A stretch of 64,000 nucleotides of DNA from the NCBI RefSeq assembly GCF_029433105.1, contig NZ_JARNTW010000005.1:129659-193658 (forward strand). Reading direction: 5' to 3'. A program made the translations under genes and the position numbers. This DNA is from Runella sp. MFBS21 (GTDB lineage Bacteria; Bacteroidota; Bacteroidia; Cytophagales; Spirosomataceae). Below are positions 7,635-16,640 of this stretch, piece by piece (the stretch's first letter is position 1; every line of letters starts with the position of its first letter). Below the pieces are notes generated by a model, which was given only the letters and a program-made list of their open reading frames with translations, was not told where the DNA came from and searched no databases.

Positions 7635-9563
7635 ATGATGGAGTATAAGAAGACATGGATAAAGAGGGTTTTAACTTTATCGATTATTGTTAGTCCTTTA
7701 GTGGGATATGGGCAGAATTTTGCTGTCGCAACTTTAACAAATGAACTGACCGACAAGGCAAGTAGTGTAGTACGATTTCATCATACGGAATTTGTGGTAA
7801 AAGATATGGGGCAGGCTTTGGTGAAGATAAGTGGAGCTGTCACGGTATTGGACGAAAAGGGCGAACGGCAAGCCGCGATTGTGATTCCTTACAATAAATT
7901 TACGACTATTAAGGATATCGAAGCGCAGCTTTACGACGCACAAGGTCAAAGAGTAAAGCGTCTGAAAAGAAGCGAAATCGAAAGCTTTAGTACCAATTCG
8001 GGTGATAACTCTATCGATGATAGTTTTGTGAAAGTGGCAATGCTTAAACATACCACTTATCCTTACACGGTGGCTTTTGCTTATGAATTCACCACCCGCA
8101 ATATGATGATATATCCTACGTGGGAGGCTGTCCCGAATAATCTTCCCAGAACGGCGGTCGAGCACAGCAGCTTAACTGTAACAATGCCCCAAGGCTTGAA
8201 ATTGAGGTATTTGGAGCAGAATATGCCCTCCAAAGCCGCTATTACGGAAGACGGGGGTCAAACCAAATACACTTGGGTTGTAAAAAATATAAAAGCAATT
8301 GAGGAGGAGCCTTACGCCCCGTCACTTTCCAAAATATTGCCCTGTGTATATACCGGTCCCACCGAATTTATGGTAGAGGGCTATCGTGGTAATCTCTCTA
8401 CTTGGACGGATTTCGGCATGTTTTATCGGGAATTGAACAAAGACCGCTATACCTTACCTCCGCAAACTATCAATAAAGTAAAAGAATTGATCAAAGGGAT
8501 AGACAATCCTCAAGAAAAAGTACAGAAATTATATGCTTACCTGCAAGGTAATACCCGCTATGTAAGTATTCAGTTGGGATTGGGAGGGTGGCAATCCATG
8601 AAAGCCGAAGAAGTAGCTACCAAAGGCTATGGTGACTGTAAAGCACTTACTACTTATTTAGGTGCGATGTTGAAAGAAGTAGGGATCAAATCATACCCTG
8701 TGTTGGTAAAAGCGGGAGCGGATGAAAGCGATATTCAGTCTACGTTTCCTTCATTTCAGTTCAATCATTTGTTTTTGTGTGTACCCAACCAAAAGGATAC
8801 TATCTGGCTAGAATGTACCAGCCAAACGGCTCCTTTTGGGTATTTGGGAAGTTTTACGGGAGATAGACATGCGGTTTTGATTACCGAAAATGGGGGTGTA
8901 CTGGTCAAAACTCCCTCGTATCGACCCGAAGATAATCAGCAGCTACGTCGTGCTTTGGTCAATCTACAAGAAAATGGTGAAGCCATAATTGATATGATAA
9001 CCTACTACAAAGGAATTCAGCAAGAAACAGTATCGGGGGTGATGCATGTTTATGGTAAAGAAGAACAAAAAAAATGGTTGGTAAAATCGTTGTCGCTGTC
9101 GAGTGTCGAAATCCTGAAATTTAGTTTTGAAGAACACCCTTCGGCGCTTCCTGCGGTGGAAGAAAAAGTGCATTTTTTTGCCAAAAACGTCTATAATAAA
9201 AGTAGCTCTCGACTTTTTTTGAGTCCCAATCAGTTTAATGTTGTCAGTACGGTACCATTTCCCAATGCTTCACGAAAGTATGATTTTGAGATTTCGTCCA
9301 ATTATTTAGATATCGACAGTATCACCTACATAGTTCCGAAAGGGTACATTGCCGAGTATTTGCCAGAGAAATCAAATCTTGTTTCAAAATTTGGCGAGTA
9401 CGAAGCCGAAGCTCAAAAAGTAAATGACCGTATTATCTACACCCGCAAAATGAAAATGAAAAAAGGACTTTATCCTGCAAGTGCTTTTAACGAATGGGTG
9501 GAATTTAGGAAGAAGATTGTGAAACTAGATAAAAATCAAATTGTGTTGGTCCAGGAAAAATAG
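7635..9563 (+). CDS. DUF3857/transglutaminase-like protein, catalytic residues present
   Basis: A 642-aa exported protein; the signal peptide runs to about residue 26 (LSIIVSPLVGYGQN). The domain order is as in the preceding gene: DUF3857 (about 45-260), transglutaminase-like (about 285-410) and a C-terminal beta domain. The Cys motif is intact (GYGDCKALT, Cys335) and is followed by FNHLFL, which supplies the His, and DTIWLECTS. It could act as a periplasmic protease or transglutaminase, but the substrate is unknown. Two adjacent ATG codons (7635, 7638) are possible starts. Transcription probably ends at the hairpin at 9608-9632. Confidence 0.87.
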   Translation: MMEYKKTWIKRVLTLSIIVSPLVGYGQNFAVATLTNELTDKASSVVRFHHTEFVVKDMGQALVKISGAVTVLDEKGERQAAIVIPYNKFTTIKDIEAQLYDAQGQRVKRLKRSEIESFSTNSGDNSIDDSFVKVAMLKHTTYPYTVAFAYEFTTRNMMIYPTWEAVPNNLPRTAVEHSSLTVTMPQGLKLRYLEQNMPSKAAITEDGGQTKYTWVVKNIKAIEEEPYAPSLSKILPCVYTGPTEFMVEGYRGNLSTWTDFGMFYRELNKDRYTLPPQTINKVKELIKGIDNPQEKVQKLYAYLQGNTRYVSIQLGLGGWQSMKAEEVATKGYGDCKALTTYLGAMLKEVGIKSYPVLVKAGADESDIQSTFPSFQFNHLFLCVPNQKDTIWLECTSQTAPFGYLGSFTGDRHAVLITENGGVLVKTPSYRPEDNQQLRRALVNLQENGEAIIDMITYYKGIQQETVSGVMHVYGKEEQKKWLVKSLSLSSVEILKFSFEEHPSALPAVEEKVHFFAKNVYNKSSSRLFLSPNQFNVVSTVPFPNASRKYDFEISSNYLDIDSITYIVPKGYIAEYLPEKSNLVSKFGEYEAEAQKVNDRIIYTRKMKMKKGLYPASAFNEWVEFRKKIVKLDKNQIVLVQEK

Positions 9564-9607
9564 GATTTGGTTATGTTGGATTAATAAGATTAATATAATT
9601 TACTGCC

Positions 9608-9632
9608 AAACTAGCTTCCCAGAGGCTAGTTT
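9608..9632 (+). terminator. Hairpin terminator after DUF3857 pair
   Basis: Stem AAACTAGC (9608-9615) pairs with GCTAGTTT (9625-9632) around a nine-base loop, and the right arm runs into a short T stretch. It lies 45 bp after the stop codon and fits a factor-independent terminator of moderate strength. Confidence 0.55.
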
Positions 9633-9769
9633 TAATGCGGTTAAACTGAATATTAGGCAAATTGCTGAGTAATTTACACTTTGTCACTTATTTTTAGAGT
9701 ATATTTTATTCAAAAAGCCATATATATATCAAACGCAATCAATCCTAATATAAAAACCCTTTACTTACC

Positions 9770-10855
9770 ATGTTCAATCGTCGAGATTTTCTGAAAAGTA
9801 CCCTCATTGGTGGGGCTGCTAGCATCATTACTCCCAACGCGCTCTGGGCAGCTACTCGCCCCAAAAAAGACAAATTAGGGGTAGCTTTGGTAGGCTTGGG
9901 CTATTATAGCACCGACTTGCTGGCACCCGCTTTGCAACTGACCAAAAACTGCGAGCTGGTAGGAATCGTGACCGGAACCCCCTCAAAAGCAGAAACTTGG
10001 AAGAAAAAATACAATATCAAGGATAAAAATATCTACAACTATCAGAATTTTGACCAAATCGCCAACAATCCTGATATTGATATCGTGTATGTGGTATTGC
10101 CTCCAAGTATGCACCGCGAGTATGTAGTACGCGCGGCAAAAGCAGGAAAACAAGTTTTTTGTGAAAAACCCATGGCACCTTCGGTGGCTGATTGTGAAGC
10201 GATGATCAAGGCTTGCGCTGACAATAAAGTAAAACTAGCAATAGGTTATCGTTGTCAGCATGACCCAAATACCCAAGCGTATCAGAAATTTGCCAAAGAA
10301 AAAACCTTTGGTAAAGTACGCATGGTGACTTGCGGAGCAGGGTATTTTGATGGTCGTACTACCCATTGGAAGCAAAACAAGGCCCTCGGTGGTGGCGTAA
10401 TGGGCGACATGGGCGTGTATGCCTTACAAGGGGCACGCTTGGCTACGGGCGAAGAGCCTATTTCGGTGACAGCGCAATTTCACACTACCCGCCCTGATAT
10501 CTATAAAGAAGTAGAAGAAACCGCCACTTTTCAGTTGGAATTTCCAAGTGGTGCTTTGGCGGCTTGCCACACGAGCTTTGGTATCAATATGAACTATCTG
10601 CAAGCCAACTGCGAAAAAGGCTGGTTTAAAATGGAGCCTTTTTCGAGTTATAGTAACAACAAAGGAAGTAGCCCACTCGGTCCCATTGATTTTCCGCTGG
10701 CCAATCAACAAGCCAAACAGCTCGATGATGATGTGGAAGCTATCATGAAAAATATGCCCCTTATCGCTCCTGGAGAAGAAGGACTACGGGATATTAGAGT
10801 GGTAGAAGCAGTTTATAAATCGGTAGCCAACGGAGGCAAGCTCATCAAGCTCTAA
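9770..10855 (+). CDS. Gfo/Idh/MocA family oxidoreductase with Tat-type leader
   Basis: A 361-aa NAD(P)-dependent sugar oxidoreductase. The N-terminus carries a twin-arginine leader (NRRDFLKS, then a hydrophobic stretch to about residue 28), so it is probably exported folded with its cofactor. A Rossmann fold follows (GLGYYS at 42-47), the catalytic E132-K-P is present, and GGGVMGDMGVYALQGAR fits the glucose-fructose oxidoreductase branch. That branch oxidises or reduces sugars with tightly bound NADP; the actual substrate is unknown. The stop codon overlaps the convergent small gene by 4 bp. No sugar-specific neighbours are present. Confidence 0.87.
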   Translation: MFNRRDFLKSTLIGGAASIITPNALWAATRPKKDKLGVALVGLGYYSTDLLAPALQLTKNCELVGIVTGTPSKAETWKKKYNIKDKNIYNYQNFDQIANNPDIDIVYVVLPPSMHREYVVRAAKAGKQVFCEKPMAPSVADCEAMIKACADNKVKLAIGYRCQHDPNTQAYQKFAKEKTFGKVRMVTCGAGYFDGRTTHWKQNKALGGGVMGDMGVYALQGARLATGEEPISVTAQFHTTRPDIYKEVEETATFQLEFPSGALAACHTSFGINMNYLQANCEKGWFKMEPFSSYSNNKGSSPLGPIDFPLANQQAKQLDDDVEAIMKNMPLIAPGEEGLRDIRVVEAVYKSVANGGKLIKL

Positions 10856-11043
10856 TCGGCGATTTTGTTGAGCATACCTACGCCCACAAACATAAAAAGC
10901 CCTCCGACCAGAAATGGGACGAGGGTTTCCCATTTTGTAAGGGTAAAGCCCAGTACTGGTTTGTCAGACATGAAAGCAAAAAGAGCAAAAAGAATAAAAA
11001 CAACTCCCATTCCCGTGAGAATACTACCGAACGTACGTTTCAT
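10852..11043 (-). CDS. Small two-helix membrane protein, unknown function
   Basis: A 63-aa protein with two hydrophobic segments (about residues 8-25 and 41-58) separated by a short polar loop (SDKPVLGFTLTKWET). It has an ATG start and its stop overlaps the end of the convergent oxidoreductase gene by 4 bp. I do not recognise a family. The regular two-helix pattern and basic N-terminus (MKR) favour a real inner-membrane protein over a chance frame. Confidence 0.55.
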   Translation of the reverse strand: MKRTFGSILTGMGVVFILFALFAFMSDKPVLGFTLTKWETLVPFLVGGLFMFVGVGMLNKIAD

Positions 11044-11101
11044 TAAATGATAATTTTAGAAGAAATGAGCACAAAATTATCATTTTTGTTGAAAGCTTGC
11101 A

Positions 11102-12235
11102 CTATTCTTCTGGCCTTAGTTTGAGGTTGTCTTTCGAAACAATGTATTCGGAGTTATAATAATGACGGTGAAAAAGATAGATGCCTGCGCCGAGGCTGCA
11201 TACAGCTAAGAGGAATGTCGGGATTTGAAACATAATCAGGAAAAAAAGGCTTATAAAAGCATAAAATCCTTGGCGTAACAATAAATCCATTAAATAATGC
11301 TGCTGAAGAAAACGCCCAAAAATTAACCAAAAAAGACCTAGAATAAGCACCCACCATTCAAGTGTATATACCCAACTTATACCTGACGGATGGTATCGAA
11401 TCATAAAGATAGATTCGGGAAAAACCAATAAAATAAAGAGAATCGTGTATTGAAGTCCTCTTTGGAACAAGGTAAGAGGAAGATTACGGAGGAGAGGCAA
11501 TTGCAAATGTTCAAATTCGTAGAGATGTAGCAACATCACCGAGTGACTAAGGGCAATAGTAGCCGCAGCCAACGAAAACAAACGCTCGTCGTAAGCATCG
11601 GTAGGGTAAATTTTACAAATGCCATAGACAATAAAACACGTAAAAACCTTGGTAAGAAATAATAAAATGGGGGCTTTTTGAAACAAGTAAAGCAAGAAAT
11701 ACGACCAGTAGGGTTTTGTGAATTGGCGATTCAGAAAACCACTCAATATACTCAGACGGGTATCGGGATTGGGATGAAAAAGACGATACTCATAAGCCAT
11801 TACACCCGTAAAGGGTAAGAACAATGCGAAACTCATGGTAATAATTACGGCTTGATGCTGCCCAAATAGCCACCCATAATAGCCCACAAAACCCGCATAC
11901 AATACCACAGGCAGCCACAACATAAAATGTACATACAACAACCCTGCCCAACGCCTTGGTTTTGAGACGGTCACGAGATGATACAAAAACTCGTGTGAAC
12001 TAAAAAGTAACCTTTGCCTCACAAAATAGACCACTTTGAGGTGATACAATCCCCACAGAGATAGCCCAAGCGACAGCAAAAAAGGAGAGGTAAAAGCATA
12101 CGTTGCCAATGCGATGTGGTCTTCGGGGCGTAAAATCCCGAAACCAAACATGGCAACCAAAAATAAGAAACCCGTATTGAGACGATAATATTCGATTACA
12201 AAAGTCTTGCGAAGGATATTAATAATGGACTTCAC
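11102..12235 (-). CDS. Multi-spanning membrane protein, probable ABC transporter permease partner
   Basis: A 377-aa protein with roughly eight to ten hydrophobic segments and short basic loops. It has no recognisable permease signature, but its start overlaps the stop of an ABC ATPase gene by 4 bp, so it is most likely the membrane subunit of that transporter. It is the last gene of the minus-strand operon haloperoxidase-like lipoprotein, ATPase, membrane protein. The substrate is unknown. It resembles Bacteroidota ABC-2-like membrane proteins in size and hydropathy only; the assignment is by context. Confidence 0.7.
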   Translation of the reverse strand: MKSIINILRKTFVIEYYRLNTGFLFLVAMFGFGILRPEDHIALATYAFTSPFLLSLGLSLWGLYHLKVVYFVRQRLLFSSHEFLYHLVTVSKPRRWAGLLYVHFMLWLPVVLYAGFVGYYGWLFGQHQAVIITMSFALFLPFTGVMAYEYRLFHPNPDTRLSILSGFLNRQFTKPYWSYFLLYLFQKAPILLFLTKVFTCFIVYGICKIYPTDAYDERLFSLAAATIALSHSVMLLHLYEFEHLQLPLLRNLPLTLFQRGLQYTILFILLVFPESIFMIRYHPSGISWVYTLEWWVLILGLFWLIFGRFLQQHYLMDLLLRQGFYAFISLFFLIMFQIPTFLLAVCSLGAGIYLFHRHYYNSEYIVSKDNLKLRPEE

Positions 12236-12870
12236 TGTTGGTTACGGATTAAATGAATCGTCTTGTTGTGGACTTGATATAAACCTTGAATGGGGAGTTT
12301 TTCAAAGATAAAATCCTGATGTGAGGATAACAAAAAAGTGACACCTTGTGTATGATATTGGCTCACAAGGTCGTACACTTTCTGTACGGTAGCATCGTCG
12401 ATAGTGATCAGGGGTTCGTCTAAAATAATGACTTTGGGAGTTCCTAAAAAAGCGAGAATCAAAGAGGTCTTTTTGAGCATTCCACTTGAGTAAGTACCCG
12501 TAGGTTGATACAAAAAATCATGCACTCCGAAGGTTTCGATGAGCTGATTCACTTGCTTTTGAGACGCTTTTTTGGCATGTCCTACAAACTGAATCAAATC
12601 ATTGGCGGTCAAAAATTCAGGATAATCAGGTTCGGCTTCGCCATAATTGATGTGAAGTCGATAGTCGATGGGCTGTTTTCGAATATCCCAAGCGTGGAGT
12701 TGGATGTCGCCTTCAAAGGGCAGCATTCCGGCAAGGGTTCTGAAGAACGTAGTTTTGCCAGAGCCGTTGGCACCTTTAAACCAATGAATGCCAGGCTTTA
12801 ATACTAAATCGGGCACTTGGATGACCAAGTGCCCGCCGTACGATTTACGTAAATTTTTGATGATTATCAT
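12232..12870 (-). CDS. ABC transporter ATP-binding protein
   Basis: A 212-aa ATPase subunit with Walker A GANGSGKTT (33-41), an ABC signature reading YSSGM with Lys-Lys after it, Walker B VIILDEP and a switch His in LLSSHQ. The signature deviates from LSGGQ but keeps the central SSG. It is short, as in simple ABC-2 exporters. It overlaps both neighbours by 4 bp (12232-12235 and 12867-12870), so the three genes are very probably translationally coupled. A single ATPase would act as a homodimer with the downstream membrane protein. Confidence 0.9.
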   Translation of the reverse strand: MIIIKNLRKSYGGHLVIQVPDLVLKPGIHWFKGANGSGKTTFFRTLAGMLPFEGDIQLHAWDIRKQPIDYRLHINYGEAEPDYPEFLTANDLIQFVGHAKKASQKQVNQLIETFGVHDFLYQPTGTYSSGMLKKTSLILAFLGTPKVIILDEPLITIDDATVQKVYDLVSQYHTQGVTFLLSSHQDFIFEKLPIQGLYQVHNKTIHLIRNQQ

Positions 12871-14225
12871 CGCTTGCTTATAGTATTTTGCTTGCGGGTT
12901 TGGGCTACTTGCAGCACATGTTGCCCAATTTTTATGCCTGCTTTGTTTCCTTCATCACAGCCCGACCAGTAGTGAATCCCGCCATACAAACGACTTACGC
13001 TTGCATTCAAAGCCGCTTCTCTAAAAGATTTAAAAGTCATTACGCCGTGGCCGTGTTTAAATTCGGTCGAGTCAGTAAATATTATATTATCTCCATGCAC
13101 AAAACTATACACCTCTGCCGCTGCGCCAGAGATAGTACTGTGGCCACTTGTGTATTCAGGAAAAGGGGGCGTCTGCAAATAAGGTTGCCATTTGGGGTCA
13201 ATGTCTGAGTTGATAACCGTTTCGGGTCTCACTTTGGTGCTGCGGTATTTTTCGTCCCAACAACTAATGAATGCATCCATAAGTGCTAGAGAACCAAGTA
13301 AATAACCTTCCACACTTTTTTCAAACGAAGCTTTGCTGTTACGAGATACGGTGGCATTGATAGCGAGCCAATGCCCACCGGGGGTCATTTTTTTATTCGC
13401 AAACATAACATGCCCCACTACATTCATCACAAATGGATTGTCGTCCCAAAACCAAGCCGTGCGTTTTTGTTCTTCCGTAAGGTTTTTACCAATTTCATAG
13501 ACTTGACGCGTTTCTTTCCAAAACTCGCTGTCTTTATTAGGCGTCCACATAGGGGGCCGTGGAGGCATAAACTGCGTAATCGAATCCAATGTAAACGAAC
13601 GAATTTTGTTCCATTCAGGTTCGCAGGCATCGGCATAGGCAGGGGGAGTGGGTACCCAAGTACCAGGCTTGTTGGTAACTGTAAAACGAATGCCTCGGGT
13701 TTGTTTATACTTATCTTTTCCCGAGTACCGAATCACGTGAGCCGCTACACTATCCCCAAATGCTTTAGAGCGCTCGATTACATCAGAGGGTATACCCATA
13801 TCTTCGTACTTGGAGTAGAAAGTCTTTTCGTAATCATCAAAGAAGCTTGCTGAAAATGTAAGCGCACGAGCTACTTTCAAAAACGCATGAGTACTTGCTA
13901 AAGGAAAACAATATTCGGCATTAGGTTCAGGTGGAGCAGGAGAAGTAAAATCGTTTAACTTTCCTCCGAGAGATTGATACGCTGGATAGCCCGGAACCAT
14001 AGCTTCATATCCTGCTAAGTTGGCATAGGCATAGATTCGACTGGCTACGGGAGGTTTGAAAATATCGTGAATAATCACCTCTGTGAGCAGTTCGACCGAT
14101 TGGTGATACAATTCCGCATCAGCAGCCTTTTTGTTATACTCCTCAGGTTTGGCTTTTGGTTTACAGGCGTTTAATGATAAAAAGATGCTGCCTATAATCA
14201 CAAAAAAGAAAGGCTGTTTCATCAT
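12867..14225 (-). CDS. Vanadium-haloperoxidase-like PAP2 family lipoprotein
   Basis: A 452-aa protein with a lipoprotein signal ending LSLNA-C21. The C-terminal half has the complete PAP2/vanadium haloperoxidase active site: K326-x6-R333-P334, SGH with H362, and S411-R412-x5-H418. This pocket binds phosphate or vanadate. Bacteroidota members of this group are annotated as vanadium-dependent haloperoxidases, but several may be acid phosphatases, and sequence alone cannot separate the two. Being lipid-anchored outside the cytoplasm, it would act on periplasmic or surface substrates. It is the first gene of an operon with an ABC transporter, with the start region of the ATPase overlapping its stop. 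A TAAATTTG box on the minus strand (14276-14283) is a likely promoter. Confidence 0.85.
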   Translation of the reverse strand: MMKQPFFFVIIGSIFLSLNACKPKAKPEEYNKKAADAELYHQSVELLTEVIIHDIFKPPVASRIYAYANLAGYEAMVPGYPAYQSLGGKLNDFTSPAPPEPNAEYCFPLASTHAFLKVARALTFSASFFDDYEKTFYSKYEDMGIPSDVIERSKAFGDSVAAHVIRYSGKDKYKQTRGIRFTVTNKPGTWVPTPPAYADACEPEWNKIRSFTLDSITQFMPPRPPMWTPNKDSEFWKETRQVYEIGKNLTEEQKRTAWFWDDNPFVMNVVGHVMFANKKMTPGGHWLAINATVSRNSKASFEKSVEGYLLGSLALMDAFISCWDEKYRSTKVRPETVINSDIDPKWQPYLQTPPFPEYTSGHSTISGAAAEVYSFVHGDNIIFTDSTEFKHGHGVMTFKSFREAALNASVSRLYGGIHYWSGCDEGNKAGIKIGQHVLQVAQTRKQNTISKR

Positions 14226-14275
14226 AAGTACTAAAAAAATGAAAAAAAAAGTTTAGAAAGGAATACTCATAAGCG

Positions 14276-14283
14276 CAAATTTA
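14276..14283 (-). promoter_or_regulatory. Candidate -7 box of haloperoxidase/ABC operon
   Basis: Read on the minus strand this is TAAATTTG, an exact match to the Bacteroidota -7 consensus TAnnTTTG, 50 bp upstream of the ATG at 14225. No good TTTG -33 element is seen at the usual 19-21 bp spacing, so the call rests on the -7 box and position. Confidence 0.45.
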
Positions 14284-14370
14284 TAAAATCATGCCCTTAT
14301 TAAAGTGATTTTGGTCAGTTATTTCGGTATTTAAAAAGGATTAAAAACTTTTAATGTAAAAACCTCTTTT

Positions 14371-15429
14371 ATGCAACGTCGTACCTTTTTTTCAACATCC
14401 ATAGGGGTAGTTTCTTGGGTGGCATTTGAAACGGCAGAGGCAGCCCCTCGTCCTTCTAAATTGCCACGGTGGCGAGGGTTCAATTTGCTCGAAAAATTTA
14501 ATCCTAACCAAGCCCAACCTTATTCAGAGCGAGATTTTGAATGGATGCATCAGTGGGGCTTTGATTTTGTAAGATTGCCTATGTCATATTGGTGTTGGTC
14601 TAAACCCGACCCGCAGCAGTGGCTTGTGATGGATGAGATGCAGCTTAAAGAAATAGACCAAGTCGTTGAATGGGGCAAAACCTACAAAATCCACGTAAAT
14701 CTCAATATGCACCGTATTCCGGGCTATTGTGTCAATCCTCCTGCCGAGCCGCTTAATTTATGGAAAGATGAAAGGGCTCTGGAGGCTGCTTGTCATCATT
14801 GGCGCGCGTTTGCCACTCGTTATAAAGGGATTTCTAATAAAAGGCTCAGTTTTGACCTTCTCAACGAACCTCCCGATATTCCAGAAGCTGATTATGAGCG
14901 TGTAGTGCGGGCATTAGTCAAAGCCATTAGGGACGTAGATGCCCAGCGGCTTATCATCGCTGATGGTTTACGATGGGGTACCACTCCCGTCCATAGTATT
15001 GCAGATTTGAATGTGGGACAAAGTACACGTGGATATAACCCCATGCAGGTGAGCCATTATCGGGCTAGTTGGGTGAAGGCTTCAGAGCAATGGCCTACTC
15101 CCGATTGGCCTCTCAAAATTGGTGAAACTGATTGGAACAAAGATTTGTTGAAAAAGAAATACATCGCTCCTTGGAAAGAACTGGAACGTAAAGGTGTCGG
15201 GATTCATGTAGGAGAGTGGGGGGCTTTTCAGCACACACCTCACACTACAGCTCTTAAGTGGATGGAAGATAATCTTCAACTTTGGAAAGAAGCAGGCTGG
15301 GGGTGGAGTTTATGGAATCTGAGAGGCTCGTTTGGGGTTCTGGATAGCGGGCGCAAAGATGTAGTTTACGAAGACTGGCAGGGGAGTAAGCTAGATAGAA
15401 AAATGCTGGAGTTGCTAAGGCGATACTAA
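14371..15429 (+). CDS. Glycoside hydrolase family 5 protein, exported
   Basis: A 352-aa (beta/alpha)8 glycosidase of the cellulase (GH5) superfamily. The N-terminus (MQRRTFFSTSIGVV) looks like a twin-arginine or Sec leader ending near residue 25. The acid/base glutamate is E166 in FDLLNEP and the nucleophile is E282 in GIHVGEWGAF; the conserved VRLPMSYW and HVNLNMHRIPGY strands are present. GH5 enzymes act on beta-glucans, mannans and related polymers; the subfamily cannot be set by eye. It is divergent from the haloperoxidase operon and appears to be a single gene. Confidence 0.85.
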   Translation: MQRRTFFSTSIGVVSWVAFETAEAAPRPSKLPRWRGFNLLEKFNPNQAQPYSERDFEWMHQWGFDFVRLPMSYWCWSKPDPQQWLVMDEMQLKEIDQVVEWGKTYKIHVNLNMHRIPGYCVNPPAEPLNLWKDERALEAACHHWRAFATRYKGISNKRLSFDLLNEPPDIPEADYERVVRALVKAIRDVDAQRLIIADGLRWGTTPVHSIADLNVGQSTRGYNPMQVSHYRASWVKASEQWPTPDWPLKIGETDWNKDLLKKKYIAPWKELERKGVGIHVGEWGAFQHTPHTTALKWMEDNLQLWKEAGWGWSLWNLRGSFGVLDSGRKDVVYEDWQGSKLDRKMLELLRRY

Positions 15430-15682
15430 TGAAAGGCAAATTGTGAAAAAACAATAAAAGACTTGAATATAGAAAAGAAGATAGCGGATAATTGAAGTAA
15501 TAAAAAGACATCATAGGTTCAAGTGTTTCATAATCAAACAACACTGCCCTTTGAGCCTTAAAAAGTAGAAAGAAAAGTTGTTTTTTTGAAAACAAGACGC
15601 TATATTTCCATTGACGAATTTGACGAATGCAACGTCAATAAAAAGTTTAACGTATTAATCAATAATAAAACATTTACATCGT

Positions 15683-16639
15683 TTGGTCGAAAAAGTAATT
15701 TCCTTGGAGGATGTGTCTTTAGTTGATTTCCTCGGCGTAGAAAACAACCACATCAAAGAAGTCGCAGCTGCGTTTCCGATGAGCAAAATCATATCTCGTG
15801 GCAACGAAATCCGAGTAATGGGAACCCAGCCTGAAATAGTCCGCATCACCGATATTCTGCAATCCCTTCTTCAACATTACCAGAAGTACGGTAAAATCAC
15901 CAACGAAAACGTACGACATTATCTTACTGCCAACGGAGGCTCGGTAGCACCACCTCATGTACTGGAAGATGAAAAGGATGTGATTTTGTATGGTACAAAA
16001 GGAGTAGTGGTAAAAGCAAAAACGGCTAACCAACGATTGATGGTCGAAAAAGCGGCTGAAAATGACTTGCTTTTTGCCATTGGCCCGGCAGGTACTGGCA
16101 AAACCTACACGGCGGTGGCTATTGCGGTACAGGCACTCAAAGAAAAAAAAGTAAAGAAACTTATCATCACGCGCCCAGCCGTAGAAGCAGGCGAAAACTT
16201 AGGCTTTTTGCCGGGCAATTTAGAAGAAAAAATTGACCCCTATTTACGGCCTATTTATGATGCCTTAGATGATATGATTCAAGGTGAAAAGCTGAAGTTT
16301 TATCTCGAAAATCGTATTGTAGAAATTGCCCCACTTGCCTACATGAGAGGGCGCACGCTCAACAATGCCTTTATTCTTCTGGATGAAGCTCAAAATACAA
16401 CACCTTCCCAAATGAAGATGTTTTTGACGCGGATGGGGCCAAGTTCTAAAGTGATTATTACGGGCGATAAAACCCAAGTCGATTTGCCTAAAAATCAGAA
16501 GTCGGGCCTGAGAGATGCGCTAGAAACCCTCAAAAATGTCAAAGGAATCGGTTTTGTAGAGCTTGACGGACGCGACGTAGTGCGCCACCGCCTCGTTAAA
16601 GAAATTTTGGAGGCATACGAAAGAAAAGAAAAAGAATAG
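15683..16639 (+). CDS. PhoH family ATPase
   Basis: A 318-aa PhoH-like P-loop protein, cytosolic. Walker A GPAGTGKT is at 134-141, followed by ITRPAVEAGENLGFLPG and EEKIDPYLRPIYDAL, the family signatures, and Walker B FILLDEAQNT. PhoH proteins are ATPases with predicted RNA-related roles. The start is the TTG at 15683: the frame is closed by TAA at 15656-15658, no ATG lies between, and the resulting VEKVISLEDVSLVDFLGVEN fits the usual Bacteroidota PhoH N-terminus. It is followed 1 bp later by the GTG of the M43 protease gene, so these may be cotranscribed. Confidence 0.92.
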   Translation: MVEKVISLEDVSLVDFLGVENNHIKEVAAAFPMSKIISRGNEIRVMGTQPEIVRITDILQSLLQHYQKYGKITNENVRHYLTANGGSVAPPHVLEDEKDVILYGTKGVVVKAKTANQRLMVEKAAENDLLFAIGPAGTGKTYTAVAIAVQALKEKKVKKLIITRPAVEAGENLGFLPGNLEEKIDPYLRPIYDALDDMIQGEKLKFYLENRIVEIAPLAYMRGRTLNNAFILLDEAQNTTPSQMKMFLTRMGPSSKVIITGDKTQVDLPKNQKSGLRDALETLKNVKGIGFVELDGRDVVRHRLVKEILEAYERKEKE

Positions 16640-16640
16640 A

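Noticed and set aside
13371-13853. Plus-strand frame (160 aa) inside the haloperoxidase-like gene
   Set aside because: It is a shadow of the conserved minus-strand gene whose active-site motifs are all intact.
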